Made by a program: the position numbers and the translations under genes. Under the pieces are notes generated by a model that was not told where the DNA came from, ran no database searches, and saw only the letters and a list, made by a program, of their open reading frames with translations. From Fallopia convolvulus (taxonomy: Eukaryota; Streptophyta; Magnoliopsida; Caryophyllales; Polygonaceae), in assembly GCA_964016875.1 (NCBI GenBank), contig OZ024727.1:4736893-4800892 (forward strand): 64,000 bases of DNA, in the 5' to 3' direction. The first letter of the stretch is position 1. Each line of letters opens with the position of its first letter. Positions 44,129 through 56,396 of this stretch are shown one piece after another.

Positions 44129-44680
44129 TTAAATAAATAAAATAAATAAAATAAATAAATAACAATAATATAATAATAATAAATAAATCAAATATATAAA
44201 TATATGTGTGGATCTCTATAAGGTGGGATTACACTCCCTTAGAACAATGGTGTAATGGAGATTGAATGATCGTCTATATTTACCGGAATAAATCAAGGAA
44301 TACAATGCTATTTTAGATTGAAAGGTTTAATCTATAGTGCTTTTGGCTTAAATTGATGACTTCTTGATGTATTATAAAGCAGGTTACAACGTGTGAACTG
44401 TAAATCATTTAGGCCTGCTATAATTCTTATTCAAAAGCACTAAAGCAACAACTATTACCACCTTGTATTATCGAACGAATCTCAGGCAATATAAATTATG
44501 CAATGGATGGATCAATGAATCATCCAATGCAGTGGTGGAGCCATAAAAGTTTCGGAGGGGGCGGACCTCGAACAACTATATTTAGAAAAATCAGACTATT
44601 TTCAATCAAAAATAGAAAAATCAGACTATTTTAACATATCGACATATATATATAAGATATATGGAATATATAAAATATAC
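44129..44680. other. 3' flank of the defensin gene, gene-free
   Basis: It starts with a (AAATAAAT)-type run at 44131-44180 that could hold poly(A) signals, followed by ordinary AT-rich DNA. The duplicate phrase GAAAAATCAGACTATTTT occurs at 44585 and 44614. Confidence 0.5.
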
Positions 44681-44687
44681 AAAAAAT

Positions 44688-44791
44688 AAATTTAATGTAG
44701 TTTAGCATAAAGAAAATACAAATCAAGCCACATGTCAAATAATACATGTGGCTTGATTTGTATTTTCTTTATGCTAAACTACCTTAAATTT
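44688..44791. repeat. Near-perfect palindrome, 37-bp perfect arms, 8-bp loop
   Basis: The arm 44699-44735 (AGTTTAGCATAAAGAAAATA then CAAATCAAGCCACATGT) is the exact reverse complement of 44744-44780. With one mismatch the arms extend to about 48 bp. Parts of the arm recur at 46190-46215 and 46278-46310, beyond the neighbouring long-TIR element. Confidence 0.95.
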
Positions 44792-44795
44792 ACCG

Positions 44796-46184
44796 CAGAA
44801 TATATATACGGTCCCCTGACCTTTGACCAATTGGTCACTTTGACACCTCATCTTTGAAAATGTTCGATTGAGTACCTAAACTTGCATATTGCGACCTATT
44901 GAACACCTGTTTGGTAAAAAAATTTGTCGTGTATAGAACGCGCGCCATGTCATACTGCCACATCATCATGTATTTAAATAGTAAAGTTAAAAAAATTAAA
45001 AAGTTTTGCCACATCATATTTTTGATAAAAATTCACATTCTGAACAAAAAAAAAGAAAGAAAAAAGGCAAAAAAAGGAGAAAAAAAACAAATCTAAATTT
45101 GCCGTAGATATGGTTCAACAACACCCTAGATCTGGCTTAAACAAAAATCAAAGCTCAGCGTCCTTCTTCTCCAACTCGGCCCTAGATCTGGCTTTACCCT
45201 AGATGGTCAATATGGTTTCAACCAAGATCTGGCTTCAACCGTTCAGGTCCAACACGATGGTCATCTCGATCTCGCTCGGCGTCGTCGTCGCCGCTTACAG
45301 CGAGGCCTAATTCGACCCCTGGGGCGTATTTCTCCAACTCGGCGTCGTCGCGTTCGAGGCCTCTAGGATAGTCCTGATTCAAATTCTCCTCAACTCGTCG
45401 TCGTCGCTCCCTATTGCCTCGTTTTCCTCACGATTCTGTGGCTGATTGTTGAGCTTCGGTGATTCAGACTTCCATGATTCTAATGAGGTTGTGGAATGTT
45501 TTTTCTGGATGCAAATTTGATAGGCTTGTGGAAATTTTCGGGGTCTAAGGAAGGGGTAGATTAGATTGCAAGTTTCTTGTAAATTTATAAACGGGGCGAG
45601 GTAATGCTGATTATTTTTTGTGTCATTCGATATCATTTTTGTGTCCTCCATCTCCATCGACTTTGCTATTGTAATGCTATTACAGGGAGCGATGGCTTGA
45701 TCGAATTTGTGAAATTGAAGATGTTTGTCATGAAAATGGGAGTTACATACTTACAAGAGCTGTTTGAGAGTATTATTAGCCTCTTAGGAACAGGATTTGT
45801 CGATTTGGTGAAATTAGTATGTTGTTTGATTGAATGTGAATCATCAAAAATGAAAAAAAAATTAAGTTAGATTTTTTCTGAAGAAAGGAAGGAACAAAAA
45901 AGATAAAAAAATAGAGATGATGAAGAGACGAAAGAAGGAAAAAAGGAATTTTTTTGGTTTTTAAAATTTTAAGATAAATTAAGTTAAATTTTCCTCGTCA
46001 TTAAATTTTTTACTTGATTGAGCACCTCACTCGCCTACACGACGAGCGTGAGTTGCACACATTCATCCACATCAGCAAACAGGTGTTTAATATGTCACAA
46101 TATACAAGTTTAGGTACTCAATCGAACATTTTCAAAGGCGGGGCCAATTGGTCAAAGGTCAGGGGGCCGTATATGTATTCTGCC
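44796..46184. mobile_element. Long-TIR DNA transposon, Mutator-like
   Basis: The left end (GCAGAATATATATACGG.CC, CTGACCTTTGACCAATTGG, TTTGAAAATGTTCGATTGAG, TACCTAAACTTG.ATATTG) is mirrored at 46184-46070, giving terminal inverted repeats of roughly 115-120 bp. The interior has no recognised transposase. A region at 45110-45420 repeats AGATCTGGCTT and is CG-richer, possibly captured sequence. I could not find a matching 9-bp duplication, so the superfamily is a guess. Confidence 0.7.
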
Positions 46185-46706
46185 TTTTGTATTTAGGATA
46201 GTTTACAAATCAAGCCACATAAGATACATACGCAAAAAAAAGAGTGTTATTATTAGAAATTTAAAAATTATTATTTGACATGTGGCTTAATTTAAGGTAG
46301 TTTAGTGGAATAGGATGGTAAACTAAAAAGAGGTAAGAATTTGCTAGATTGGAGTTCGAACACGGAATGACGGGTCACAAGTTGCAGGAGTATGCTACCA
46401 AGTAACAACTACTCTACAGCATTTATTGAACTACTTCTTGTACCAATTATAATATAGTCCCTCCATTACATTTATTGACTATATCTTTCAAAAAAAAAAA
46501 AATCTGTCCCTTAATTTTTTTAATAGCAACATCTATATGCATATTTTTTTACTTTAACTACTTGCTAACCATATTAATTGCATATAATATTTCATATCAA
46601 ATAATTATAAATACTAAATGATAGCTTGCATTTAGGTATAGTTTAGGATCCATATTTATGTTTGTTTTGCATATGTTTAGCTTAGTTTTAGCTTAGTTTT
46701 TAGGGT

Positions 46707-48154
46707 TGTTGAGAGGATTTCCCGACAACAAATAAATTTGTAGTCAAGACCCCGCTGTGTATAGAGAGGTCAGGATCATCCACGGGAAGCAAGTTATGTT
46801 TGATTACTATCTAGAAAACAAGAAAACACAGAAATAAAAATAAGCAGAGACGAAAGTGAAAACGAGGCTACGATCACTTCGGTACCGTCGGTATCGATGC
46901 TGTCTTTCGGTTCGAACAAGACATAAACACAGAAAAAACGCAGGCTCGGTACCGAACCAGATACCTCGGTACCGAAGCTAAACAAAGTATACGAATGTGC
47001 TTTCAAATGGAGAAAAGATCTAGGATAAGGGTTTACCACGCCATAATCATGCATTCAAGATAGTGTAAAGGATAAATAACATGCCTTTAAGATAAAGCTA
47101 TCAACTTTCGTTGATTTAAGCAAGCAAATCAATCGATTTTCATGAATCAATTTACTCTCTACTTATTTTTGATCCAAAGCTCGAAACTTTCGTCATCTAA
47201 CAATATCAACATTCAAGATTACAACTTTGTCTTTCGATCAAGCTATAAACTCAAATTACTTTGACTTTTGTCTAAGTATAAGAACAAAACAAGTAGATAA
47301 AAGATAGAAGGCAATCAAACATTCATCACACATTCAATCATGCACAACTATGCCGTGTTTTCAACCCCGACCCTAGAAAAGCGAACTACTCACTCATGAT
47401 TGAAGCGAAACAAGAAATTAAATTGAATGAGAACATTGAATCATAACAAAACAAAGGCTTACTCGAATTAAAAAGTCGAACTTGTCTTCAAACACAAACT
47501 TGAACTCTAAGTAATCTCAAACTAGAACTAGAAAACAAGAGAAAAGTTTATCCTTTGATCCTCTAACGTGCGTCTCTCTCTTTCTCCTCTCAATTGCGCC
47601 CCCTCTCTAGGTTAGAACAAGGGGTATTTATACTAGAGAGCCTATCTATCAAGTTTCCAAAAGATAGAACTTTCCTAACTTAAAAAGATTGCGACATAAA
47701 AGATATAAATTCTGAAGTCGGCGCCGCCTATCGACACAGGTGACCTCGGTGTCGACCTGCACAAGGTCGGTAGACGTCTTGATTGAACTCTTCGATTTGG
47801 CTCTATTGCACAACTTGGTATCGAACCCACAAGGTTGGTATCCAGGTCTTGTTTTCTTGATTCTTTGAACTTTTGTCACAACTTCTTTTGGATTTGTTGG
47901 GACTTTTTAAAGTGTCTTCTCCTTTCCTTGTCTTCGACCATGCTCCACCATCAACCTCTTGATCTCAACTTCTTCAGAATGTTCCCTTTTTGCTTCGAAA
48001 ACCTACAAAAAACACAAAAACGGAGTAGCTTCTATACTTTTCACAAATATGTAAACTCATCCAAAAACACACAAAAGAACCACTAAAACCCAACTAAACT
48101 AATCTAAACAACTAAGAAAAACACTCAAAAACTATACTAAAAACATGAACATCA
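46707..48154 (-). mobile_element. Nested solo LTR with TSD AGGGT
   Basis: On the minus strand it runs TGATGTTCATG...CTCTCAACA. AGGGT flanks both sides (46702-46706 and 48155-48159). It is a relative of the LTR at 62448-63843, and the GY5 LTRs share its GTTGA..AACTTTCGT and CAAGACCCCGCTG.GTATAG landmarks. CGGTACCG(A/T) words lie at 46880-46975. Removing it restores the host LTR. Confidence 0.9.
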
Positions 48155-48613
48155 AGGGTCTAGTGTTTTCGGGTAGTTGCGCTTGTTTTGTTTGGTTTTT
48201 TAGGTTTCGAGGTACATGTGCGAGTCGGGGACGTGATCCAGCGGACTATGGTGGAGTTTGATGAAGCTTAGAGCGGTGCAAGTGAATATTGGAAGAACTA
48301 AGACCAAGAGGTTGTGGGAAAAGAACACTTAAGTCCGGTTCATGGATTGGAGTTGTTGTTTCGACACCTATATCTTGCAATGCTTGGTTTGTGAGCTATA
48401 GTGGTATGATGGAGCTGAATTTCCTATTATTGGAAAGCTAATTCAAAGATCTACAATTCATGTTTTTACTCTAAGTCCAAATTCCAACTTGAAGGTGGTC
48501 AAAACAACCTTTGAAGTGTCACCTAAATGCTTAACTAAGGCCATGGTGCGGGCATAACATGAATGTGCGCAGCCGCGCAACCCTGGGAGGAGACCGCGCA
48601 CTGTGTGTTTTTA

Positions 48614-48860
48614 TATTTGAAACACAGGTTTCCGGTTTTGCGAGCCGACTATTCTTGTGCCTCATTGGACCCTAAAGAGAAGGTAAATCGCGGGTGGCAG
48701 AGCGGCGAACCTCTGACTCAATGGCGGCGCACACAGGGGGAGCTATCTTGCCAGGACATGTGAAACTCTCACATCTTTAACTGGCAAGGCTCGAACGCCT
48801 GACGTGGTGGACCATGAGACACTTCTAAACCACTACACCCTGAGACGCTTCTAAACCCCT
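48614..48860 (-). mobile_element. tRNA-derived SINE
   Basis: The minus strand starts near 48860. It carries an A-box-like GGTGTAGTGGTTTAGAAG and a B-box-like GCGTTCGAGCC about 35 bp later, as in tRNA-derived SINEs. It then has CTCCCCCTGTGTGCGCCGCC. The flanks GACCGCGCACTGTGTG.TTTTA (48592-48613) and GACCGCACACTGTGTTTTTA (48861-48880) look like a 20-bp target duplication. A short piece (GTTTAGAAGYGTCTCA) is duplicated at its start. Confidence 0.65.
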
Positions 48861-49868
48861 GACCGCACACTGTGTTTTTACGCAGAGATGTTGGGCCGCG
48901 TAGTTGGGCTTCGAGATGGACTTTTGTTACCTAATTTCCGACGTGCTTAATATATTTTTGGGGATAATTGACCTTAAAAAGTCTTGGGGCATTTAAGGTT
49001 GTGTTTGTCTTTTTCTTTCATAACTTTGGATTTACAACTTGGAGGCTAGGGTTTCTAGAGAGATTTCTCAAGAGCTCTTTGAACCTAATGTGTACGCTTT
49101 CTTTAATCTAATTATGCATTGCTAAATTCTTTTTGTTTGACTAGTTAATTGAAGTCATTATGTGCAAGAGTTGTGAGGTTTGATTGATTCTGAACAAGCT
49201 TGAATAGTTTTATTCCATATGCTTAATGAATCAAAGTTATTTTAGGGTTTTGTTAGATTAGCTACCTAATAAGATTTCTAGGTTAATTTATAACTAATCT
49301 GATTGATTCCCGATCGGGATTTGTTAGATAAAGTAGAATCTATAGTTGTTTAGACTCGGTTGGGCTATTCAATTATAGAAGGGAGTAAATTATAAGTCAC
49401 TTAGATGTCTGGTTGCTCTAAGTACTTGTTTCTATTGATACTTGAATCTTTATGTTATTGTCTAATTGAATCTAGAAGGCCTTCTAGGTTGTTAGATGAT
49501 TAGGGTTGTTAGACTGGTAGTTCTATCAACTAAACCTGAAGTTTGGATCAAAATCCATAATAGATTATTCAAGTGAAGTGAGAATGAAGAGAATTAATGA
49601 TCAACAAAGCAATATCATGATGTATTTAACTAGTTGAGCATACTTCTCTCATATTGTTATAATCATCTTTGTATTTATATTTAGTTTTAATTTGCATCTT
49701 AGAGTTAGATAATTATCTAAAACCCCCCATATTTCTGTTATTTGGCATGCAAGTAAGAACACAAGTACATGAGTTTTTGTGGGATTACCCCTTGCTTACC
49801 ATTCTACTCAATTTGGTTAAGTTAGGTTCTTTGATAGGTAAATGACTGAAAAATACATCATCACTAAA

Positions 49869-50345
49869 AACTCAAAGAGTTAAGGGTTTCTTGTCGCCAG
49901 GTAGTATTTGATCGGCAATCCATAGTAGTTTTGGGCTTAAAGAGTTGAGGATTTCCCAAACAAGAGGGGAAAAATAATATATATCACCAATTTTCTTGAG
50001 CATCCCCATTCTGTTGAAGGTTGGTTAGCCAATGGGAACTCCATAGGGAACACTTGCCAAATTATTCAAAGGCACTTGGAAGCACTTGGCAATCTGGGTG
50101 ATGATAGAACCCACCACAATTGATCCTTGGTCTTTACTACTAATGGAGTTCATATGGTTAAGTAAAAATCGAGTAGAGCTAAGAGAGTAGTTAGTCAATG
50201 CACTCCATAGAAACACAAACTCTTTGATGGACGATCCATTCTCACTGTCGCCTCTACCAAAGATGGTATGGGCCATGAATCTTTGCATTACTCTAATACT
50301 TGGGTTGAAAATGCATGTGGCTTTGGTCTTTGCAAGCCTATTGAT
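49869..50345 (-). pseudogene. ATHILA ORF1-like fragment
   Basis: The minus strand from about 50345 reads RWTLINRLAKTKATCIFNPS, then RVMQRFMAHTIFGRGDSENG, FVFLWSALTN, STRFLLNHMNSI and IVVGSIITQIAKCFQVPL. This wording is characteristic of the ORF1/gag-side protein of Athila-type gypsy elements (ATHILA domain). The fragment ends near 50025 in that frame. It is cut at 50345 by plus-strand GY4 sequence and adjoins the solo LTR on its other side. No more of its element is recognised. Confidence 0.65.
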
Positions 50346-51230
50346 GAGAGTCCATCTAACCATGTGTCTCCGACGCCGACGCTCGAGCCACCTCTCGCAC
50401 CCTTGCAAGCACCATGCTCACCACCTTGGTGCGCCCTTGCATGTGCCGGTGTATGGCGCTGTGGCCCAGCCTTAGCAAGGCACGCCCGTCTATCATGAGG
50501 ATCGGCCTCAAGCTAGATATCAACATCAAGGCATCAAGCTCAATGTGCCTACCTTCACGGGCACCTACGATGCCGATTCATGCCTTGATTGGATAGCCAA
50601 GGTCGAAGTCCATTGTTTATTTCAATGGCTATGATGATGCACGACGAGTGGCCATGGCAACCATACACTTTACTGAGTTCGCTTATCTTTGGTGGCTCGA
50701 GGACAAGGCCTTGAGGAGAACGCGTCGAATGACTCAAATCAACACTTGGCAAGAGCTCAAAGATGCCCTTGAGGAGTAGTTTATGCCTCAAGATTACGCC
50801 GAGCGAATCCGTGCCAAGCTCGAGCAAGTATGTCAAGGGAACTTCTCTCCGGATGAGTTTTACAATGAGTTGCGCATGTTGATTTTTCGTTCTGGGCTAC
50901 AATTTCCCGACGGGTACATGATCTCTAAGTTCATTAATGGTTTAAATATGGAGCTAAAAAATATTGTGAGCATGCACCATTTTAGTAGAGGGACCGAGGT
51001 TGAGCATGTGCTCCATTACACCAACCATATCTACAAGCACCTTTCTCAAGGGAGCCAAAGTTCCACTAATTTCTAGGCGTGGCATACACCCACTATGGCG
51101 CCTAGGGTGCCCACGAACCAGCACAAGAAGCCGGAGTTTAGGAGAGACTTGAGCTCACAACCGAGAGGAAAAGAAGGACAAGAAGCTGGCAATAGGCGGC
51201 AATGTGGGCACCTCTAGGCCCCTGCTTTTG
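50340..51230 (+). pseudogene. GY4 gag fragment
   Basis: Plus-strand gag of a gypsy element. Its N-terminal side (50345-50480) encodes a Pro/Ala-rich phrase also found at the far end of the element (61640-61760). Gag core words follow in shifting frames (IKLNVPTFTGTYDADSCLDW, IAKVEVHC). An uninterrupted piece at 50783-51076 contains DYAERIRAKLEQVCQGNFSP, DEFYNELRMLIFRSGLQFPD, SKFINGLNMELKNIVSMHHF and HICKHL-type NHIYKHLSQG. Zinc-knuckle and protease sequence do not follow, so about 1 kb that intact relatives carry has been lost before RT. Several stops and frameshifts are present. Confidence 0.75.
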
Positions 51231-52700
51231 GTCAAACCGAAAGAGGTTGCTCACACATTCAAGGGAAGTGGTGTTTGCCTTTTACTTGACTTTCATGAAT
51301 CTTATTTTTCTTTTCAAGAATTGAAAAATCTTCCTCCTATTTCTCAACTTTTGTAGGAATTTGAGGAGCTATTTCAAGAAGAGGTGCCAAAGGGACTCCC
51401 TCCGCTAAGAGAATTAGGACCAAATTGATTTTTTCTCGGGCGCCACTTTGCCAAATTGTCTCGCTTATCGGGACAATCCTGAGGAGACTAAGGAGCTTCA
51501 AACGCAAGTGCAACAACTTCTTGACCAGGGATATGTGTGTGAACACCCCAGTTTGTGTGCCGTTCCCGTCATTCTTGTGCCTAAGAAGGAAGGCACATGG
51601 AGAATATGTGTCGATTGTCGGGCGACCAAAAATTCACCATCAAGTATCTCCACCCGATTCCGAGGCTTGAGGATATGCTTGATGAGTTGCACGAGGCGAG
51701 TCTCTTCTCCAAAATTGATTTAAAGAGTGGATATCATCAAATATGAATGAAGGAGAGCGATGAATGGAAGATGGCATTCAAAACCAAGCAAGGCCTCTAC
51801 TAGTGGTTGGTCATGCCCTTTAAATTAACCAACGCTCCTAGCACATTCATGCGCTTGATGAACCATGTCCTCAGCCTTTCATTGGTAAGTTTGTGGTTGT
51901 GTACTTTGATGATATTTTATTTATATCCACGATTTACCCACTCATGTCGAGCACCATAGGCAAGTGCTCGATGCTTTGAAAAGGGAGCGCCTATTTGCTA
52001 ACTTAAAGAAATGCCACTTTTGCTCGGATCACGTGGTGTTTCTTGGTTTTGTTGTGAATAGGCATGGACTACAAGTGGATGAAGAAAAGGTGAAGGTGAT
52101 TCAAGAATAGCTAACACTGACCAACATGACTCAAGTCCAAAGCTTCCTCGGTTTTGTCGGCTTCTACCACCAGTTTGTGAGAGATTTTAGTACGTTGGAT
52201 GCTCCTTTGACCTTCCTCACCAAGAAAAAATGTACCATTTACATGGGGAGAGGCGCAAGAGGATCCATTTACTACCCTCAAAGCTAAGTTGACACAAGCA
52301 CCGTTGTTGGCCCTTCCCGATTTTAGCAAGATGTTTGAGATTGAGTGTGACACGTCGGGAATCAGTCTTGAAGGGGTGCTCATGCAATAAGGGAAGCCTT
52401 GCCTATTATAGTAAGAATTTGGGAGGAGCCGAACTCAATTACCCCACATACGACAAGGAGCTGCTTGACCTTGTGCGAGTGCTTAGGGTGTGGGAGCACT
52501 ATCTCTTGCCTCAGGAATTTGTCATTCATTCCGACCACGAGGCGTTGAAGTACTTGAGGGGCCAAAGAAAACTAAATCAAAGGCATGCTAAATGGGTGGA
52601 ATTCATCGAGTCCTTCCCTTATGTCATCAAGCACAAGAAAGGCAAGGACAACGTCGTTGTCGACGCGTTGTCACGAAGGTACACTCTTTTATCTTTACTC
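51231..52700 (+). pseudogene. GY4 reverse transcriptase and RNase H, frameshifted
   Basis: RT entry motifs (EEVPKGLPPLRE, NPEETKELQTQVQQLLDQGY, VPVILVPKKEGTWRICVDCR) are followed after a frame change by HPIPRLEDMLDELHEASLFS, KIDLKSGYHQ, KTKQGLY-stop-WLVMPF, STFMRLMNHVL and VVYFDDIL. RNase H reads FEIECDTSG, YYSKNLGGAELNYPTYDKEL, VIHSDHEALKYLRGQRKLNQ, RHAKWVEFIESFPYVIKHKK and VDALSRR, much of it in one open frame (52400-52690). Catalytic Asp residues of RT (KID, FDD) are retained in fragments. At least five frame changes and several stops make it dead. Confidence 0.85.
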
Positions 52701-52810
52701 AATGCTCGATTGCTTGGATTTGCTTTCATGAAGGAATTATATGCTCATGATTCTAAATTTGGTAACATATATCATGCTTATTTGAAGGGGGGAGTCGGGA
52801 TCAATTCTAT

Positions 52811-53314
52811 TTGCATGAGGGGTTTCTTTTTAAGAGAACAAGTTTGAGTGTGCATAATGGCTCGGTTAGACGTTTGCTAGTGCAAGAGGCCCATGGTGGC
52901 GGCCTCATGGGGCACTTTGGGGTCATGAAAACTTTGTATATTCTTAGGGAGCATTTTTGTTGGACTCACGTGCTTAGGTCTGAAGAGAAATTTTGTGCTT
53001 CATGTGTGATTTGTTTGCATGCAAAGTCTAAAGTGCACCCTCACGGTTTGTATACTCCAGTATCGATTCCATGTGTACCATGGGAGGACATCTCCATGGA
53101 CTTTGTGTTGGGGTTACCTAGGTCTAAGAGGGGTAGGGATTCCATTTTTGTGGTGGTTGACCGATTTTTAAAAATGGCATATTTTGTTGCTTGCCACAAA
53201 ACCGATGATGCTTCTCATGTTGCTAGCTTGTTCTTTGATAACATTGTTCGGTTGCATACTGTCCGTAAATTGTTTCTGATCATGATGTGAAAATTTTGAG
53301 TTTCTTTTGGAATA
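52811..53314 (+). pseudogene. GY4 integrase, N-terminal half, cut by GY5
   Basis: The frame from 52811 carries the zinc-binding part (EAHGGGLMGHFGVMKTLYIL, REHFCWTH, CASCVICLHAKSKVHPHGLY) and the start of the catalytic core (WEDISMDFVLGLPRSKRGRD, SIFVVVDRFLKMAYFVACHK). A frame change near 53265 leads to the SDHDVK segment that holds the second catalytic Asp. At 53314 the GY5 LTR begins, and the rest resumes at 61044. Confidence 0.85.
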
Positions 53315-54664
53315 TGTTGAAGGGTTTCTTCATCAACAAATACATTTATAAATCAAGACCCCGCTGAGTATAGCGAAGTCAGTTTCGTCCACGGGAGAGA
53401 GTTAGTATCAAGTTTTGTCTTAACTTAGAGCGCAAGTAAGCAAGAAAATTTGTATTTTTATCAATAAGAGAGAGAATTCTATGGTCTAGGCATCACCACA
53501 ACAACAATTATGTATGCAAACACTAATGAAACAGAAGGATCATGCCTTTATGACATAAAATTGTCAACTTTCGTCAACTAAGCAAGTAAATCAACTAACT
53601 TTCGTTAAATTAACAAACTTTAGTAACTATCTCTTGGCTTTAACTAGGATTGATCAACTTTCGCTTCAAAACCCTAATTGACTATTCTGATTCTAAGTTT
53701 CCACTTTCACTTAAACTATGAATGATAAATTCCTTTTCCACTTTCATTTTCAAGGATTTAAGAATAAGAGATTAGATTTATGGATAAAAACAATCAAAAC
53801 ATGATCAAAGGCAAACATACACAACCATTGTTGGGTTAACCCCAACCTTAGAGAGAAGAGAACTACTCACAAGTCATCATGAGAAAACAAATTAAATTCA
53901 ATTAAAAGAAAGCTTACAATCGAATCCGAAAACAAAACGTTCTTCCAAAACCAAACTTGTCCTTCTCTTCTCTCTTCCCTAAACTTGAATGCTTGCAGGA
54001 TTGAATGATAGATAGAAAACTATTCTAATAAAAGGGATTATATAGCAAAAGCTACTCCTACTCCTAAGGATATAATATCTTATAAAGATATATCCCCAAA
54101 GGAAACAATCTAAAGCGATATTTTATCATTAATGCGCTGACTCAGATTGTCCCCTACCGACACGGAGTAGCCTCTGTACCGACCCCGTCACGGTCGGTAC
54201 GGTTTCTTCAGAATTCTTCGACTTTGTCTTCTCTCTGACAGCCTTGTTACCGACCCCCTACAACCCCGTTAATGACCCTAGCAGGGTCGTTACCGACCCT
54301 TTTCAGCATCGTAACTAGGCTCGTAACTGAGAGCTCTGCTTCGGTAGGGGGTCGTTAGCCTTCGTTTTTTATTCGATTCTTCTTCCTTAAGCTCGGTAAC
54401 GGGTCTCATTAACTTCATTCTTGACTTGAACTTGATTTTTCACCTCTTTTCTTACACTTTTCCCCAGGCTTTTCTTTACTCATAAAAACGCTCCAAACAG
54501 CTTCTAAAACCTACAAAAACACCACCAAAGCTTATGTAGACTCCATATCTTAAGAAAACACAAAAACCTACACAAACGACTCAAAACCAAACACAAAACT
54601 AAAGAACAAGACTTAAACTCACAAAAACACACCCTAAGAAACACAGCTAAAAAGGCGGACATCA
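53315..54664 (-). mobile_element. GY5 3' LTR
   Basis: This 1,350-bp LTR runs from TGATGTCCGCC (minus, 54664) to CTTCAACA (53315). It keeps a CTATATAA TATA box at 54038-54045. The 54160-54400 part is dense in TCGGTACC/TCGTTACCGA words. Confidence 0.88.
54038..54045 (-). promoter_or_regulatory. TATA box of GY5 3' LTR
   Basis: CTATATAA on the minus strand is present here. The matching place in the 5' LTR is replaced by a tandem duplication. Confidence 0.6.
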
Positions 54665-54710
54665 AAATACCCCATACTTAGACTTGCTTGTCCTCAAGCA
54701 ATAACTAAAC
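54665..54710 (-). other. GY5 polypurine tract
   Basis: The minus strand reads GCTTGAGGACAAGCAAGTCT then AAGTATGGGGTATTT directly before the LTR start, the stereotyped sequence also found in GY3 (37412-37449). Confidence 0.75.
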
Positions 54711-56396
54711 AAGAATCAAAACCAACAACATATCCTTCAAGTCTATGCCCTTGTCAAAAAGCAACATCATAAGCACAAGTGGAAGAAATATACAAGTGAC
54801 TTAAACGTCATCAAACATATATAAGCAACCTCAAGCAAAAGCAACTATAATCCAACCTCACAAGGTTATACGTGTTTCTCTCAACTCGCAAGTGTTTAGG
54901 CTTTGAATAACAACTCTCAACTCAATTCAATATGCAAAAATCAATATACCCATTGTTACTTATATCACCAAACTCTCCACCAAAGATGTGAAAACACATG
55001 AAAATCATCAAGAGAACTTAGGCTCAATGGAAGACTTCATAGAACACTCCATTCGGCCGGGTTCTAATGGGGCTTGGTAATAACAATAAGGTAAGGAATT
55101 ATTTTGGCTATGTGGTGCTAAAAATTTGGGAATCAAGACTCCTAAACTTACAACACAACTTCACCCAAACTTTTCAAAAACACCCAAACACTCTAAACAT
55201 GAAGAACACTTTTTTTTCCTTCCATCTCTCATTATATCCCAACTAATCTCGCTTTACAAATACTTAGGAAAATTTGGCTCATGCACACTTATTCACTACT
55301 TCTTCTTTTTTCAATGCATTTTTCTTCTCTTTTTTTCTTTCTGGTCTAATCTGATTTTTCTTTTCTCTCTCTTGCTTTTCTTTCTTATCACTAGGTCCAT
55401 AAAGAGATCCAAACTCCTTTAACATAATAAACCGCGAGATAAACTTATAAACAAACCCATATTACCCCACACTTGAACCAAATAACATCTCATTCAATAA
55501 AATCATAAAAACCAACACTAAGTCCTAATCCCCGGATAAGGTCAAGCTTACATCGGCTAGGGAATAATTTGGTGGAGCTATAAATAAAAGGATTCAGGCT
55601 CAAAACCATATTGGCTTCAAAAAGAGAGGATAATGATATGGTAGATAAGGAATAACATGGCTTATGAAAATAAGCTCTTCATCATTTAATTTCACATGTA
55701 ATGAACTAATATCTTATAAAAGCTTCAAGAAATAGATATCAAGAGATAATATGCATAAGGAGAGTAAATTCACACATGAAAAAGTTAAGGCTAAGATGCT
55801 CACTAGGTCAATTTTGTTGGATTAAGTCACTTCTACCTAAGATCATACATGCTCAGTTTCATCACAAGCTAAATCCTACATCAAAAATATTTTTTTCAAG
55901 TAGACTTAGGCAAATCTATCTAGAACATGCTAAAGGAATTATATGATCAAGCAAGTTAAAGCATAATAGGACATCTAATTGGATCATAAATCATCCAAAA
56001 AACACATAAAGACACAAACTGAGTTCCTATTTTCCCTCACCCCATACGTAAACAAAATAATGTCCTCACTGTAAAAGAAAAGACATAATGATAGAAAGGA
56101 AAAAGAAAAAGGGAACTCACAAAACAAAACCGAAGTTGTCTTGAAATTAATGATCATTGAGGAGGCTGAGGAGGAGGGGTCGGTACCGACCCTTGGGGGT
56201 TCGTTACCGAACCTCATGTTTGTACACCAATTTTCTACATTTGTTGTATTCAGTACCAAGTATCCTCAATTGGTTTCTTCTCCTTTTTAGCACGTCTTCT
56301 TCATCTTTTTGTACCTGAGTCACTTTATAAAAACTTCTATCCTAACCTACACTAATCTAACTTAAAAACAAGTCAAAAGAAAGCTAGCAAAAAGAT
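54711..56396 (-). mobile_element. GY5 3' untranslated region, no pol
   Basis: AT-rich, without any RT, RNase H or integrase motif on either strand. CGGTACCGACC and CGTTACCGA words occur at 56178-56212. The absence of pol here defines the element as gag/protease-only. Confidence 0.7.

Larger units (their letters stand above)
46619..49863 (+). mobile_element. Solo LTR with TSD CTAAA, hosting two insertions
   Basis: It begins TGATAGCTTGCATTTAGG and ends TACATCATCA. CTAAA flanks it exactly (46614-46618 and 49864-49868). It contains a nested solo LTR (46707-48154) and a SINE (48614-48860). Without them it is about 1.5 kb. The start matches the GY3 3' LTR, so they are the same or a sister family. 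GCGCA/TGCGC words cluster near 48545-48600 and 48860-48900. Confidence 0.88.

Noticed and set aside
45379..45870. ORFs inside the long-TIR element
   Set aside because: No recognisable transposase or host protein motif. Low-complexity composition suggests chance frames, though a captured fragment cannot be excluded.
48563..48763. 66-residue plus-strand ORF
   Set aside because: It overlaps the SINE and its target duplication, with no protein similarity seen.
48771..48832. A functional tRNA gene
   Set aside because: Only the A- and B-box-like parts match and the cloverleaf arms do not pair. The flanking 20-bp duplication supports a SINE.
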